Origin: Polysphondylium violaceum
Lineage: Eukaryota; Evosea; Eumycetozoa; Dictyosteliales; Dictyosteliaceae
Assembly: GCA_000277445.1 (NCBI GenBank)
Contig: AJWJ01000040.1
Coordinates: 1 to 64,000, forward strand
Length of the DNA stretch: 64,000 bases
Reading direction: 5' to 3'
In this document: piece after piece, positions 1 to 11,028 of the stretch
Layout: every line of letters begins with the position of its first letter
Numbering within the stretch: the stretch's first letter is position 1
Notes under the pieces: model-generated
Databases searched by the model: none
Seen by the model: the letters and a program-made list of their open reading frames with translations, nothing else
Told to the model about the DNA's origin: nothing
Translations under genes and position numbers: made by a program

Positions 1-2
1 AC

Positions 3-8
3 AAAAAA
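3..8 (-). terminator. Pol III-type T6 run after unit 1
   Basis: The minus strand has six consecutive T here, 27 nt beyond the anticodon-stem end of unit 1. This is the expected position for a polymerase III stop in a short precursor trailer. T-runs are common in this A/T-rich DNA, so the weight comes from its recurrence at all three units. Confidence 0.4.
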
Positions 9-35
9 GGGGATAGCAGAGACAGTTAGTTTTGA

Positions 36-137
36 TGTTACGCTTTAACCACTTAGCTACTTTAGAAAATCTAGAGAAAAGAATCGAACTTTTGTTTTAA
101 CAGCTTAATAAACGATGAAAACCATCTACAAAGGCCC
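36..137 (-). ncRNA. Permuted tRNA-like locus, unit 1
   Basis: Read on the minus strand, a T-arm (93 down to 77: stem AAAAG, loop TTCGATT, stem CTTTT) comes first. It is followed by CTCTAGA (76-70), TTT (69-67), TCTAAAG (66-60), TA (59-58) and then a D-arm with an A-box match TAGCTAAGTGG (D-arm 57-42). CTCTAGA can pair with TCTAAAG at 6 of 7 positions as an acceptor stem. TAACA (40-36), after the D-arm, pairs 5/5 with TGTTA (102-98), before the T-arm, as an anticodon stem; that leaves a 4-nt variable loop AAAC. The halves are therefore in permuted order (3' half, short linker, 5' half). A leader of about 35 nt (137-103) is shared with unit 2. A T6 run follows 27 nt after the 5' half. Permuted tRNA genes are known in some algae, nucleomorphs and archaea. 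The anticodon cannot be assigned safely, and a non-decoding tRNA-like RNA or a relic is possible. Confidence 0.55.
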
Positions 138-286
138 CTCAATCAAAATATATTTTCATGTTTTCATTTAAACATTTACTTTATCTCTATAAACAATATA
201 ATGGGATTGATTGAGCAGAGTAATGACACAACTATTAACTCCTTTCCTTTAATTCTGTTTATTTTAACAAAAATTTATTGGTCGAT

Positions 287-292
287 AAAAAA
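287..292 (-). terminator. Pol III-type T6 run after unit 2
   Basis: Six consecutive T on the minus strand, 8 nt downstream of the 5' half of unit 2, matching the T-run placement at units 1 and 3. Confidence 0.4.
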
Positions 293-300
293 CAAGGGAT

Positions 301-396
301 TGTTGGGCTTTACCACTAAGCAACTTTAGAAAATCTAGAGAAAAGAATCGAACTTTTGAAACAACTATTAATAAACGATGAAAACCATCAACAAAG
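301..396 (-). ncRNA. Permuted tRNA-like locus, unit 2
   Basis: Same architecture as unit 1. On the minus strand a T-arm (357-341: AAAAG, TTCGATT, CTTTT) is followed by CTCTAGA (340-334), TTT (333-331), TCTAAAG (330-324), TT (323-322) and a D-arm GCTTAGTGGTAAAGC (321-307) with a perfect 4-bp stem. CAACA (305-301) pairs with AGTTG (366-362) at four of five positions, and the variable loop is TTTC. Relative to unit 1, the first anticodon-stem pair changes from T-A to C-G on both sides, a compensatory change. The leader (396-367) is almost identical to that of unit 1. A T6 run lies only 8 nt downstream. The A box (TTGCTTAGTGG) has one mismatch to the consensus. Confidence 0.55.
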
Positions 397-504
397 GCCC
401 CAACCAAAATTAATGGTCGATTTCTTTTTTAATGACCACAATGATATTTTAAATTGTTTTAATTTACAACTTTTCTTTATTTATTAATGTTTAATGATTT
501 ATTT

Positions 505-3451
505 TTAAGCAGGAGGCCATCTTTTAACCATATCATTGGATGTACCAGTTTTTAAAGCCTCAATAATGACAGCCATAGGATCATCTGAGTTACTAATTTT
601 AAGTCCATAACCTTTCTGAGAGAGTCTTTTGGATGGTGATTTTTTACATATGGTAATGATAGTACTAAAAAGAGTAAAGAATTTTTCAGATGTGAATTTG
701 TTTGATTGATCTAGAGATGAGAGAGAAGAGGCGTTAATGTTGTTTGATGAAGATGATGATAAGGTTGATGATGAAGATGGATTAAAGTATTCAATGGTTT
801 CATATAAAAGTTTTTCAGTCTCCAAGTATTTGGTCTGAGAGGTTTTTATGGTAGAGTAGGCATCATTCATAAATTTAGGAATGATTACCAAGAAGGGGTC
901 TTCACTGTCTGTTGATGTGGTGATCTCTTCAACATAGGATAGTATTTCAGTGTATTCGTTGGAAAGAGTGGCCAATTGAGTACCAACTTCAACAAAGTTA
1001 ATCAGCGATGCATTTGGAATATGAGACAACTCCAAGATGATGTTGTTATTTTTAATGATTGGTTGGGAATTCAGTGTTTTAATGGCAAAGTCCAAAAGAG
1101 AACCACTGTTAGTGTTGTCTTTGGCCTCAATAATCTTGTAAAACGAGTCCAATGTGAAACCATCGCATTGTCCTCGATATTGGTGACCACCATTCAAGTA
1201 ATTACCAAGCTGGAGAAGGATTGCAAAGAGATAGCTGACACTTGAACTTGTTCTTAGTTCTTTACAAGCAACCGATACACAATCAATGCTTTCATTGAGA
1301 GAACGAATTTGATCTTCAAACTTTAACCTGTATTCCCAACAACGTAGACGTGGTTTTATTTTTGGAAATCCATCAATCATCAGACACCATCTTTCGGGCT
1401 TATCAAGCATGACCTCGGCTGAATGAAGCTCTTGAATGGATGCCATTTCTTCAATGGTTGGAAGATTAATGTAGAGAGAAGATACATTTTCAAGACTTAG
1501 TTTGTTGGAATCCAATTCTCTTATGGCCCTAACAAGGCTTTCGTCAGAGGGTAGCTTTCCACACATAATAGATATTGCATTTTGTCTCTTTTGTGATAAA
1601 ACTCCTACTACTTTTTGAATTGGTTTAGATGATTTAACTGGTGTCATACCCGCCGATAATGTGCCAGTGATTGGTGATCCACTATTAAATGAAACAATTT
1701 TTTCTGTATACAAAGAATATAAATCTACAAACTGTTCTTCATCAAATGATATCTCTGGTAAATTTGAATTCCATATTGTTTTTTGTTGTGTTCTAAAATA
1801 ATAAATATATTAGACATTTATATATAAATGAATTAAAACTTTACTATTAATATACTTACACTGTTGAGTTCAAAATTCTAGTCCAATGTAATGGTTTCAT
1901 CCTTTTAGATGGACTAATGATAGGCTTGGTTGGTTGTACTTTTACTTTGCTATTATTACTTTGATTACTATTGTTATTATTATTTATATCGTCTGGTTTA
2001 AAATTGAATTCAGGTTGTGGAATTGATATATCACTCTTTGAATTGATTGGAGGTATATTTAATTGAGATGGATTATGTTTAATAATTGGAGAAACTTCGC
2101 CAATATTTGATATATCATTACTTGGTTTAGATGATGGTGATTTACCATTATCATTCAGGGCGTCACCCAAATCTTCATAAGTTTCTTCCAAAGTAGAGGG
2201 ATCAAACAAAACTGAGGTATTTGGTGATCTAACATAGAGAGATTTTCTAAATGCACTCGTAAATTTATCGTTACGTTTTAAAAAGTGAAGATTCATAGGA
2301 GAGTCACCAATCATTTCAGTTTTCTTTGAACGATATTCATCGTATCTTTCAGTAGGAGCTCTATAGTTTATATATGATCCATTTTCAATGGCAGACTTTA
2401 TGGCATTTCTAAGGAATTTTAGCTCACTGCAAAGCAAACTAATGAGGGGCTGTTGTTCTCTGTACTGAAGGAGTTGGAGCTCCAACTCTTGCATCGACAT
2501 TTGTCTGGTGAGGGTTCTCTTTCTTTCACTATCGAGACCCAGTCCCGAGTTTGTTTGAAATCTTGCCAATTGTGTTCGGAAATCAGAGTGAGTCACATGT
2601 TCTTGACTCTTGAGGATCTTTGTGATGCCCAAAGACTTCCAACGGGATAATAGCTTTTCCCCCTTTCTAGGATTGGGTGCATTGTCGAGTAGACAGTTAA
2701 AGAGGGTGAGGGTGTTTAACTGGGTCTCCATATCACCACTAGCGAGCAATGAAATGAGATTTGTGTAGGCTGGATTACCACTCTCGGTGGCCTGGTTCTT
2801 TGCTGCTCTGTGAACCAAATGAAAACCATCAAAATTACAAACGACAAACAATAGCTCGATGGCCTGTCTGCACACACTGGGCAACACGCCAGTGACACAA
2901 ACCAATCCATACAACTTGTCAATTAACTCTGGTCTGCTGGTTACTTCAACCAAACCGCTGTTGAATCCCATAAAACATCTGAGGGCAGTGAGAGCGTAGG
3001 ACTGGGTGTTTCCTCTGCTCTTTATAATGACCTCTAACAACTGATTAATACCGCCCTTTGTAATAAATTCTTCAACATATTCTACATCCTTCATTTGATA
3101 ACGTATATTGAATATAATGTCTTTGATGGTTGGCGAATTGGGTGCATTTTGTTTTAGATTATCAACGACTCGATCTGCAATTGCATGAGGTTTCATTCTG
3201 AGAATGAAAAAGCTTTTCTCTGCTTCAATCAACTTTTCTGGTGTAAGAAATGAATCCTCTACATACTCTAGAGAAATGGGATTCTGCAGAGCATAGCATG
3301 TGGCTTTTTCTGTGGGAATTTTAAAATGTTGACACAACACTCTAATGTGATCTTTTACCGCTGTCTCTCCATCAAAAATATGAGAAACGGATGGACATTG
3401 TTGATTTCTTCTATGTTCATTTCCATTTAAAAGTTCAACTTTAATTTTCAT
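505..3451 (-). CDS. forC: Formin lacking FH1, ForC type
   Basis: Actin-nucleating formin of 959 residues from two exons (3451-1860 and 1792-505); the 67-nt intron has donor GTAAGT and acceptor TTTTAG and is in frame. An armadillo-like GBD/FH3 region occupies roughly residues 60-400. The FH2 domain starts at the KPLHW motif near residue 520 and includes the LQLGNYLN signature near 725. The last 26 residues contain an MAVIIEALKTG stretch that matches the autoinhibitory DAD of diaphanous formins. The linker before FH2 is Asn/Ser-rich with no polyproline FH1, the known peculiarity of D. discoideum ForC. The FH3 and DAD together imply autoinhibition relieved by a Rho-family GTPase, which is inference from the family. 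Orthology to ForC rests mainly on the missing FH1, so another dictyostelid formin paralogue is possible. Confidence 0.85.
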
Positions 3452-4649
3452 TTTCTAGAGATGACGAATGTGATGATCAAATAATTTTTTCTTTTATTAT
3501 TAATATTATATGATTCTATATCTCTTTATCTATCTCTAAATAATAATAGAAGCTGTTGTAATAGTGATAAGAATAGTAATTTCTATTATAATAGTGTGAT
3601 GTGGGAAATTAATACAAATTTGTATAATAATAAATAAATACAAATAATAATTATAATAAATAATAAAGGTGAGTTAAAACAGCAACAATAAAGGTGTTGG
3701 GTGTAATGTTATTGTTTGAGGTGGGGTGGGTGGAATAGGTGAGTGGTAGTGACCACTCACTCTAAACTCTACGACTACCAGTTCCATTAAAAGCTCATCA
3801 AACAAAGGGGGTATTAAAAGAATAAATCCTCCTGTTATTAATATATACAGGTATAGCAGGGTACCACTTGATTTCCTTTATCATTTATACTTTTATTTAT
3901 CATTTGATGATATAAAATTTGTCTATTTTTAGACAATTAAAGAGTTGTGTGTGTTGTTTGATTTATTAAACATACCTTTGTCGTAACAGTATAAAGAAGA
4001 ATACAGAGAGTGTTTTCTTAATTTGTATTACAGATGATCAAGTAGCTGTGTGTGTGAATAAATGGGTGTATGTATGTATTTGGTGTGTCGTGTATTATTT
4101 ACTCTATATTTATATGATAAACATTGGCAATTAAAATAAAAATGGCAAGAAGAAACACACATACTCATGATAATATGACCCCCAATTAATTTCTATCAGA
4201 GGGTACCCACCCATTTGATAAAGAAAATGTTTTAATTGTGTGTGGGTGTTGGAAAAAAAAAACATCTGATTTGAGAGGAGAGATAAAAAAATGATAGGTG
4301 TGTGTGAGGGTGTGTGTGATAGTTTTGGAAATGGATCAATGATGGATCACCCCCTAATATTAATAAAATTTAATTAAATCTCATCTCTGTCACACAAAGA
4401 TGATTTTTCACCACACCCTTCCATCAAAGAAAAAATGACGGGAGATAGGGTTATCTCTCTGAGATAAAGGTGCCAACAACAACAATAACAACAGCCACAA
4501 CAGCCATATAATGATGTTCCATATTTATCCAAATCACAACACATGCACACTTATTCATTTGTGTTTAAGAATGTTCTTATTTGTGTTCTGGTTGGCTGTG
4601 TGGGTAGTGGTGGATTTGATTTAATATATAAGTTTCTGATATAGAAATT
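3452..4649. other. Intergenic, upstream of the formin
   Basis: A 1.2-kb A/T-rich stretch between the formin start and the 3' end of the CCDC174-like gene, both on the minus strand. It holds short GT-rich and CACA-rich tracts and poly-A runs. No ORF with coding character or RNA structure was recognised. It probably contains the formin promoter and 5' UTR. Confidence 0.6.
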
Positions 4650-5562
4650 CTATTTTTTCTGCTGATTTAGCTTTTGTTTTAAGAGTGCCAATTTTTTCTT
4701 TTGCTGAATTTGTGCTAATCTATCGAGTTTTTCTTGTTTTGTTGTATTCTTTTCTATTTGTACTTTGTCTCTGTTTGTTTTTGTCGACTCTTCCTCTCTG
4801 ATCATATCTCTAATCTTTTCTTCCTTTCTCTTTCTTTCTTGTTCGTCTTGGTCGTCGTCGTCGTTGTAGTCGTCTGCATAATCTCCATAGTTGTCTTTTA
4901 CATCACTTTTATATTTCTCTTTTTCCCACAACGACTTCATCTCGTCATAATCTGGATTATAAGATGGTTTCGTTCGTTGTTGTTGAGATGTAGACGTTGT
5001 TGATGTTGTTCTATTGTTTTCATCTTTTGCCAAAAAATCTACTAAAATATCTTGATTCTTTTCATATTCCTCTGTATAATTATTTGCTGAATTAATTAAT
5101 TAGCATGATATCTATCTGCCTTTTTCAAATAATGCAATCAAATCCAAAAATAAAAAAGATCGCGACAAAAAAAGAAAAAAACAAGAGAGATATATCTATG
5201 ACTTACAGAGCTTTTGGTATAGTTTTGTTTTGGCAATGAGGGCTCTATGACTTTGATCCAATGTTTTAGTCTCTGTTTCTGTCGTGTCTAAATCTTTTTG
5301 AACTCTATCAGCGACTCCCTTGTTTTTTGTCAATGGTTCTAATTTTGTTTTCCTAACTTTTGTTGATGTCTTGTCTTGATCACCCTTTAAGAGTTCTTCA
5401 TTTGAAACGATTGATTTCAATGTAACCAACTAGAGACATAAAGAGATATTAGCATCACGCGATATAACTAAATGAGTGAATGAATGATGTGATGTGATGT
5501 GTTTTCGAAACACCTACCGAAGAAGAGGATACACCTTCAATCTCTTTCTTTTTATTCCACAT
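4650..5562 (-). CDS. CCDC174-like nuclear protein
   Basis: Three exons (5562-5518, 5429-5207, 5086-4650) give 234 residues with all junctions in frame. The start is MWNKKKEIEG, and exon 2 continues LVTLKSIVSNEEL, the N-terminal signature of CCDC174. This is followed by a GVADRVQKDL segment, a KLYQKL segment and the ILVDFLAKDE motif that corresponds to YLVDF in the animal protein. The C-terminal half is highly charged, with an acidic run, then arginine- and lysine-rich helices likely to be coiled coil. CCDC174 is a poorly understood nuclear protein linked to the spliceosome and exon junction complex in animals. This copy is about half the human length, keeping mainly the conserved N-terminal block. 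It is transcribed divergently from abpD. Confidence 0.8.
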
Positions 5563-6046
5563 GATGATCAAATTCTTTTAAGTTGTGAGAGTGTGCAGTG
5601 CGAGAGTGTGCTATTGTTTGAATGTTGTCTTTCCAAAAGATACACAATAGTGTGAATGTAGATATATATAGATTCTTGATAATCAAACCCAAAACAAATT
5701 ACTTGAAAAAACTATTATTTTTTTTGTAATTTTTTGTCTTTTTTTTCTTTTTTTAGTTTCACACCGTGGTGTGTTTTTGTCAGGAGGTAATATGCTTTTT
5801 TTTTTATTGACAAAACACCCACCTCAGTGTTGTCACCCCCATCTCCCAAATAGGTGATCGACTATAATAACAGCATAGAATATTATATTGGAGAGATTGA
5901 TCATATCAAAATAACATAAACCTATTTTAGTGTTTAGTTATTTTTATTATCAATCATAAACAGTCACATATAAATTAAACTTGTGTGCAGTGCACAACAT
6001 TATTTCCCTCAAAGTTTAAACATATAGTTTAGATTAAACACAAAGC
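5563..6046. promoter_or_regulatory. Shared divergent promoter region
   Basis: This 484-bp A/T-rich spacer separates the divergent starts of the CCDC174-like gene and abpD, so it must carry both promoters. It contains several long T-runs and a GTGTG/CACAC-rich patch. No specific element can be named. Confidence 0.5.
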
Positions 6047-9000
6047 ATGAACAAGGAAAACAATAATAATAAAGATAAGGATTGGGTTGGAGGCCAACAA
6101 AAGGTAATATTAAATATAGATTTCACCAAATATAAAATATCAATGATCTTGAGTAATATTAATATTGATAATAAAAATTAGGTATTTACCAATTGGTGTA
6201 ACATTTATCTTGGAAAAAGAGAATTGTCAATTCAAGATTTAAAAACTGATCTCTATGATGGTATTTTATTGGGCAATCTCATTGAAGTGTTGAGTGGTAA
6301 TAATAATATTTTATCAAAATGCAAAAAAATGAATTCAAGAGTCCACCATATCAATAATTTAAATTACTCTCTTGATGCAATCAAATCTGAAGGTATCAAT
6401 GTGAGTTGTGGTTCTGAAGGTGAATATACATATCTCTTTATTATTTTTTAATTATTTTTACCATCATCCAACACTCGGCATACTAATATAATTTAATGTA
6501 ATTATAGATATCACCGATGGAAACCTTAAATTGATCATGGGCTTAATTTGGATATTAATTCTTCGATACCAAATTCAAATGCCAAAGCAAAATTTAAATT
6601 CATCCACAAATGGCAGTAAGTATCTTATCTTATTTATTGTTTCTTTTTTCTATACTAATCTTTATCATACTAGCTACTTCGGGTAGATCACCCTCTGAAA
6701 TGATGTTGAATTGGGTAAAGAGTGAATTGGAGGACTACAATCTCCCTATCAATGATTTTACAAAGAGGTAAGTGGCTCAAACAACCTTTTCTGCAGAAAT
6801 TACCCCATCGGGATAATTTTTCATGTTTCATCTGCAAAACAATTTTTATTAATTTTATTTATTTTTTTTTAATTTTTTTTTTTTATCAAAAATTTCAAAA
6901 ACTCTGCTTCCTTTAGTTTCTCCAACGGTCTTGCGTTTTGTGCATTGGTTCATAGAGTGGTACCCCAACACATTGATTACGAGAATCTCAAGGCTGAAAA
7001 CTCACTCTACAATTTACAGCTTGCATTCGATACAGCTAAAAACATATTAAACGTTCCTGCTATTCTCGATCCTTCAGATATCATTGATGAGCTTTGCGTG
7101 CAAACCTATATCTCCCTATTCCCCAAAGTATACAATAACATTAGAGAACAGCAACAGCAACAACAACAACAACAGCTAGACAGTAATAGTTTAGTTAGTC
7201 CAAATAAGAGAAGTTCAATTCAGCTGACAAAGTCATTTATTGATCAACAAATACAAAGTCAACAACAGCAACAACAAAGGGTCCTGTTATCTCCTAGTAG
7301 ATCGAGCAATTTGTTGTCGTCGATTGATATATCTGTGTCTGATATTAGCAGTAATAGTGGACTGAGTAGAAGTGAAAGCAACACGAGTGTAAATAGTATT
7401 GGAAGTAGTAGAAGCAACAGTAGCAATAACTTGTTAATTGAAAAGAAGATCCAAGAGCTTCAATTACAACTGTCAGACAAAGAAAAGGAAATTCAAATGT
7501 TGACCTCAGAGATTAGAGACAAGGTATCAGAGAATGTCGAGCTCCAACACAAGGCGATGGATTTCGAGGAGCTTGTAAGATTGATCAACAACCTCACCAG
7601 CGAGATATCAGAAAACATTGAACAACAAGAAGCCTCGGAGCCACGTAAGCAGTTTGAAGAGATTGTGAAAGAGACCAAAAGAAAAGGTGAGGAGATCAAT
7701 CGATTGAATCAAACTATTCAAGCCATCAAAGAGGAAAAGAAGTCATGTGACTGCGCACCACAGATTCTCCTCTTTGAGACCAAGGTCAAAGAGCTCGAGA
7801 CCACCGTCGTAGACAAAGAAAAGGGCATAGAGAAGCTCAACACTGACCTTCAATCACTTGAGCAAGAGAGACAAGATTTAGTCAACAAGTTGGACAGTCT
7901 AACAACCCAAGAGAATGAAAAGATTGTTGCCATTCAAGATCTCGAGAACAAGTACAATGAGCTTGTTGCAAAATCCAAAGAAACAGAGACCAGTCTATTA
8001 CAGAGCGACGGGGATCTCAGCAGAGAAAGAGAGAATTTTATTAAAGAAAAAGAAACATTGATCAAAGAAAAAGAGACATTGGTCAAAGAGAAGGAGCTCT
8101 TGTCTAATGAAACTGTAGAGCTGGCCTATCAAATCCAGCTCTTGACAAAAGAAAAGGAGACACTGGTACACGAAAAAGCAGAATCCACTTTGAAAATCGA
8201 TCAGTTACTCCAAGAAATTAGCGCTCTAAAACAAGAGAATGATCAATTGCTTTTGAACAACAAGAGTCAAGATGAACAACTATTAACAAAACTCAAAGAA
8301 AAGCAAGACAATATTGAATCGCTCAATAACGAAAAACAAAAACTTTTGGATCAAGTCAGAGAGTTGGAGGAGATTCAAAACAAGGTCGAAGAAAAGGAAA
8401 AGATGATTGTCGACTCTAATCAAGAGAAACAAGATTTGTTGGATCAACTCTCTCAATATAAGATCAATGTACAGGAGCAATTGGAATCTATTGGCACTCT
8501 AAACAAAGATAAACAAGACCTCTCTGTTCAATTGGCCACTCTTCAAGACATGGACTCTGCATTAAAGAGCAAAGACCAAGAGATCAGTGATTTACATTCA
8601 GATAAAGAAGATTTACTCAATCAAATGGAAAACTTTAAAATCCTTAAAAATAATTTAAACAACGAATACGAGTCATTGGTCAAAGAAATGGAAGCCCTCA
8701 AGAATAATCAACACTCTTTGTCCTCTGATCAAGGGAAAGAAATTCAGGAATTAAAAGATAAATTGGATCAAAGAGAAAAGGATGGCCTAGAGAAAGATAA
8801 TCTTGTCAGTGAATTGAATGGTAAATTGAGCGATAGAGAAGCACAATCCAATAGTTTAAACTCAACTTTACAAGAGAGAGATACTGAATTGAATGAACTA
8901 AAGATTAAAATCCAACAACTCAAAGATCAACAACAACAGCAATCTAGCAACAATCAAGATCAAGCAGAAATGGAAAAGAATAGACAATTATTAGAGCAAA

Positions 9001-10640
9001 GTGAAAATGAAATCAAACAGTTAAAAGAAAAAATGGATGAAAAACAAAGGGAATATAGCAGCAAGATTGAAGAAAAGGACAATGAACTCAAAGAATTAAA
9101 TTCAAGAATTCAAGAATTGACAAACAAATTGCAAGAATTACAAAATAGATTGGATGAAAAGGACAATGAGCTAAAAGAATTGAGGGACAGAGTAGATGAG
9201 CTTTTAAATCAATTAGAGTCTAGTAGAAATGAAAACAAACAATTAAATATACAAATTCAAGAGATCACCATTGTAATCAACAACATCACCATAGAAAAAC
9301 AAAATTTACAATCACAATTGGACAATTATAAACAACTAGAATCAAAAGTAGATGATAAACAACAATTTATTGATCAAATTCAATTGGAAAAGGATCAATT
9401 ATTGGAGCAAATTCAAGGTTACAAATCAATTGAAAGTCAATTGGATGAAAAAGAATCTATTCTAAAACAAATTCAAATGGAAAGAGATCAATTGTCTAAA
9501 GATTTGGAACAGTTGAAATTGGATCAAGAGAAAACTATTCTAGAGCAATCCAACGAGTTTGAAAATATGAAATCAACCAAAGACAAGGAGATTGAAAGTC
9601 TTTTATCTACTCATTCAAACCACATTAAAGAAATTCAACAACAACATCAAATTGATATTGATAATTTAAAACAAATTAATCAAACCCTCTCTAGCAACTC
9701 TGATCAAAAGGAGGAATTGGAAAAGCAAATTACCATTTCCAATGAATTGAGAGCCCTATTGGAAAAGAACCAAGCTACCATTGACCAACTCCAAAATGAA
9801 AACCAAGCACTCAAAGAGAAACAAGATAGCATTGATACCACCCAAGCACAAGAATACAAACAACTCGAATCCACTGTCAACTCTTTGAACGAGGATTTGA
9901 ATCAATATAAATTGGAAAAAGACTCGTTTTCAAATCAAATCCAATCACTACAACAAGAGAATGAGCAATTGGCAAAACAAAACAGAGAAAAGGAATCACT
10001 ATTTAGCGATAAGGAATCTGAACTCACAAGACTACTATCACAAATCGATGAAAAGGATCTCCTCATCCAACGACTCAATCAACAGCTACTTCAAGTAAAC
10101 AACAGCAACATTGAAATATCATCGTTTGCAGACAAGTATGAAACCGTTGTCAAGGAATTCAAAGAATACAGACTCACCACAGAAACCAAACTACAATCCA
10201 TTCTTGCAGAGAAACAAAGTGAATCGGCTGACTTGAAATCCACTCACCAAGCCCTTCAAGACAGAATCGACAAACTCATCAAAGAGCATGAGTCAAACTC
10301 GACTCTTTATGAAAAGACGAAAAAAGACTATGAGACCAAGCTCTTGGCCGCCAAATCCCAACTACAATCTGATTTGGACTCTCACGAAGCTCTCACCAAT
10401 AACCTTTCGGATCAAATTAAAAAACTCTCTGAAAAGAACTCTAAATACAAAGAGAAAATCAAAGAACAACAGTCTCAAATCAACACCCTTCAAACAACCT
10501 CAATCTCTACCACCACCAACACCAATACCAGCAGTGCATTTTGTAAATACAATGGTATTCTATTATTTGCAAGTGTTCTTGTCTATGCAGCTCTAAAAAT
10601 ATTTGGTCCTACAGAATCAAACTTTGAAAAGCCATCCTAA
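6047..10640 (+). CDS. abpD: Interaptin, ER/nuclear-envelope actin-binding protein
   Basis: Five exons (6047-6103, 6182-6419, 6508-6615, 6674-6767, 6917-10640) encode 1406 residues in frame. Residues 20-130 and 140-245 are tandem CH domains forming an alpha-actinin-type actin-binding domain; a DGNLKLIMGLIW stretch in the first and FSNGLAFCALVH in the second are diagnostic. After a Gln/Ser-rich linker, about 1000 residues are continuous coiled coil rich in Glu, Lys, Gln and Leu. The C terminus has one hydrophobic segment (about residues 1377-1395) followed by a short polar tail, so it is tail-anchored. This order is that of D. discoideum interaptin, which links actin to the nuclear envelope, ER and Golgi. 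It is shorter than the D. discoideum protein (about 1740 residues), with the difference in the rod. Confidence 0.92.
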
Positions 10641-11028
10641 TCGTATACAATCTATTGTATCCATCCCTCCATGTACATAATTTTAATAATAAATAAATAG
10701 AAATCATTTTCTTTTATCACGCAAATATTCACCCAAAGTCTTTTTGTTACTGTGTACTTTTGTTTTCTCCCATATTAACTTTGTGGTCTTTTTCATAAAC
10801 AACTACACAATAGTTTTATCTTGAAAAACTTGGCCAATGTAATTTTTCTCAAAGAGAGGCTTTTATAATAAAAAAATCTCAATCTTGTTTTGGGAATTTC
10901 ACCCTTTTTTAGAAAAAAAAAAAAAAACAAATAAAATAGGGAAATTTGGACCTTGGGGAAAAAAAAGTGTTTAAAAATAATATAAATGTAGATAATATTA
11001 AGTAATCCTCAAATAAAATATATATATA
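10641..11028. other. Intergenic spacer
   Basis: 388 bp between abpD and the LRR gene, both on the plus strand. It has AATAAA-type motifs just after abpD and A-runs before the next start. No gene or RNA was recognised. Confidence 0.6.

Larger units (their letters stand above)
42..396. repeat. Direct repeat containing units 1 and 2
   Basis: Two related copies (about 42-137 and 307-396) in the same orientation share the acceptor/T-arm core and the flank that would be the transcript leader, with divergence in the D-arm and anticodon-stem regions. The DNA between them (138-300) is unrelated A/T-rich sequence with no gene visible. The arrangement suggests an old local duplication. Confidence 0.75.
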
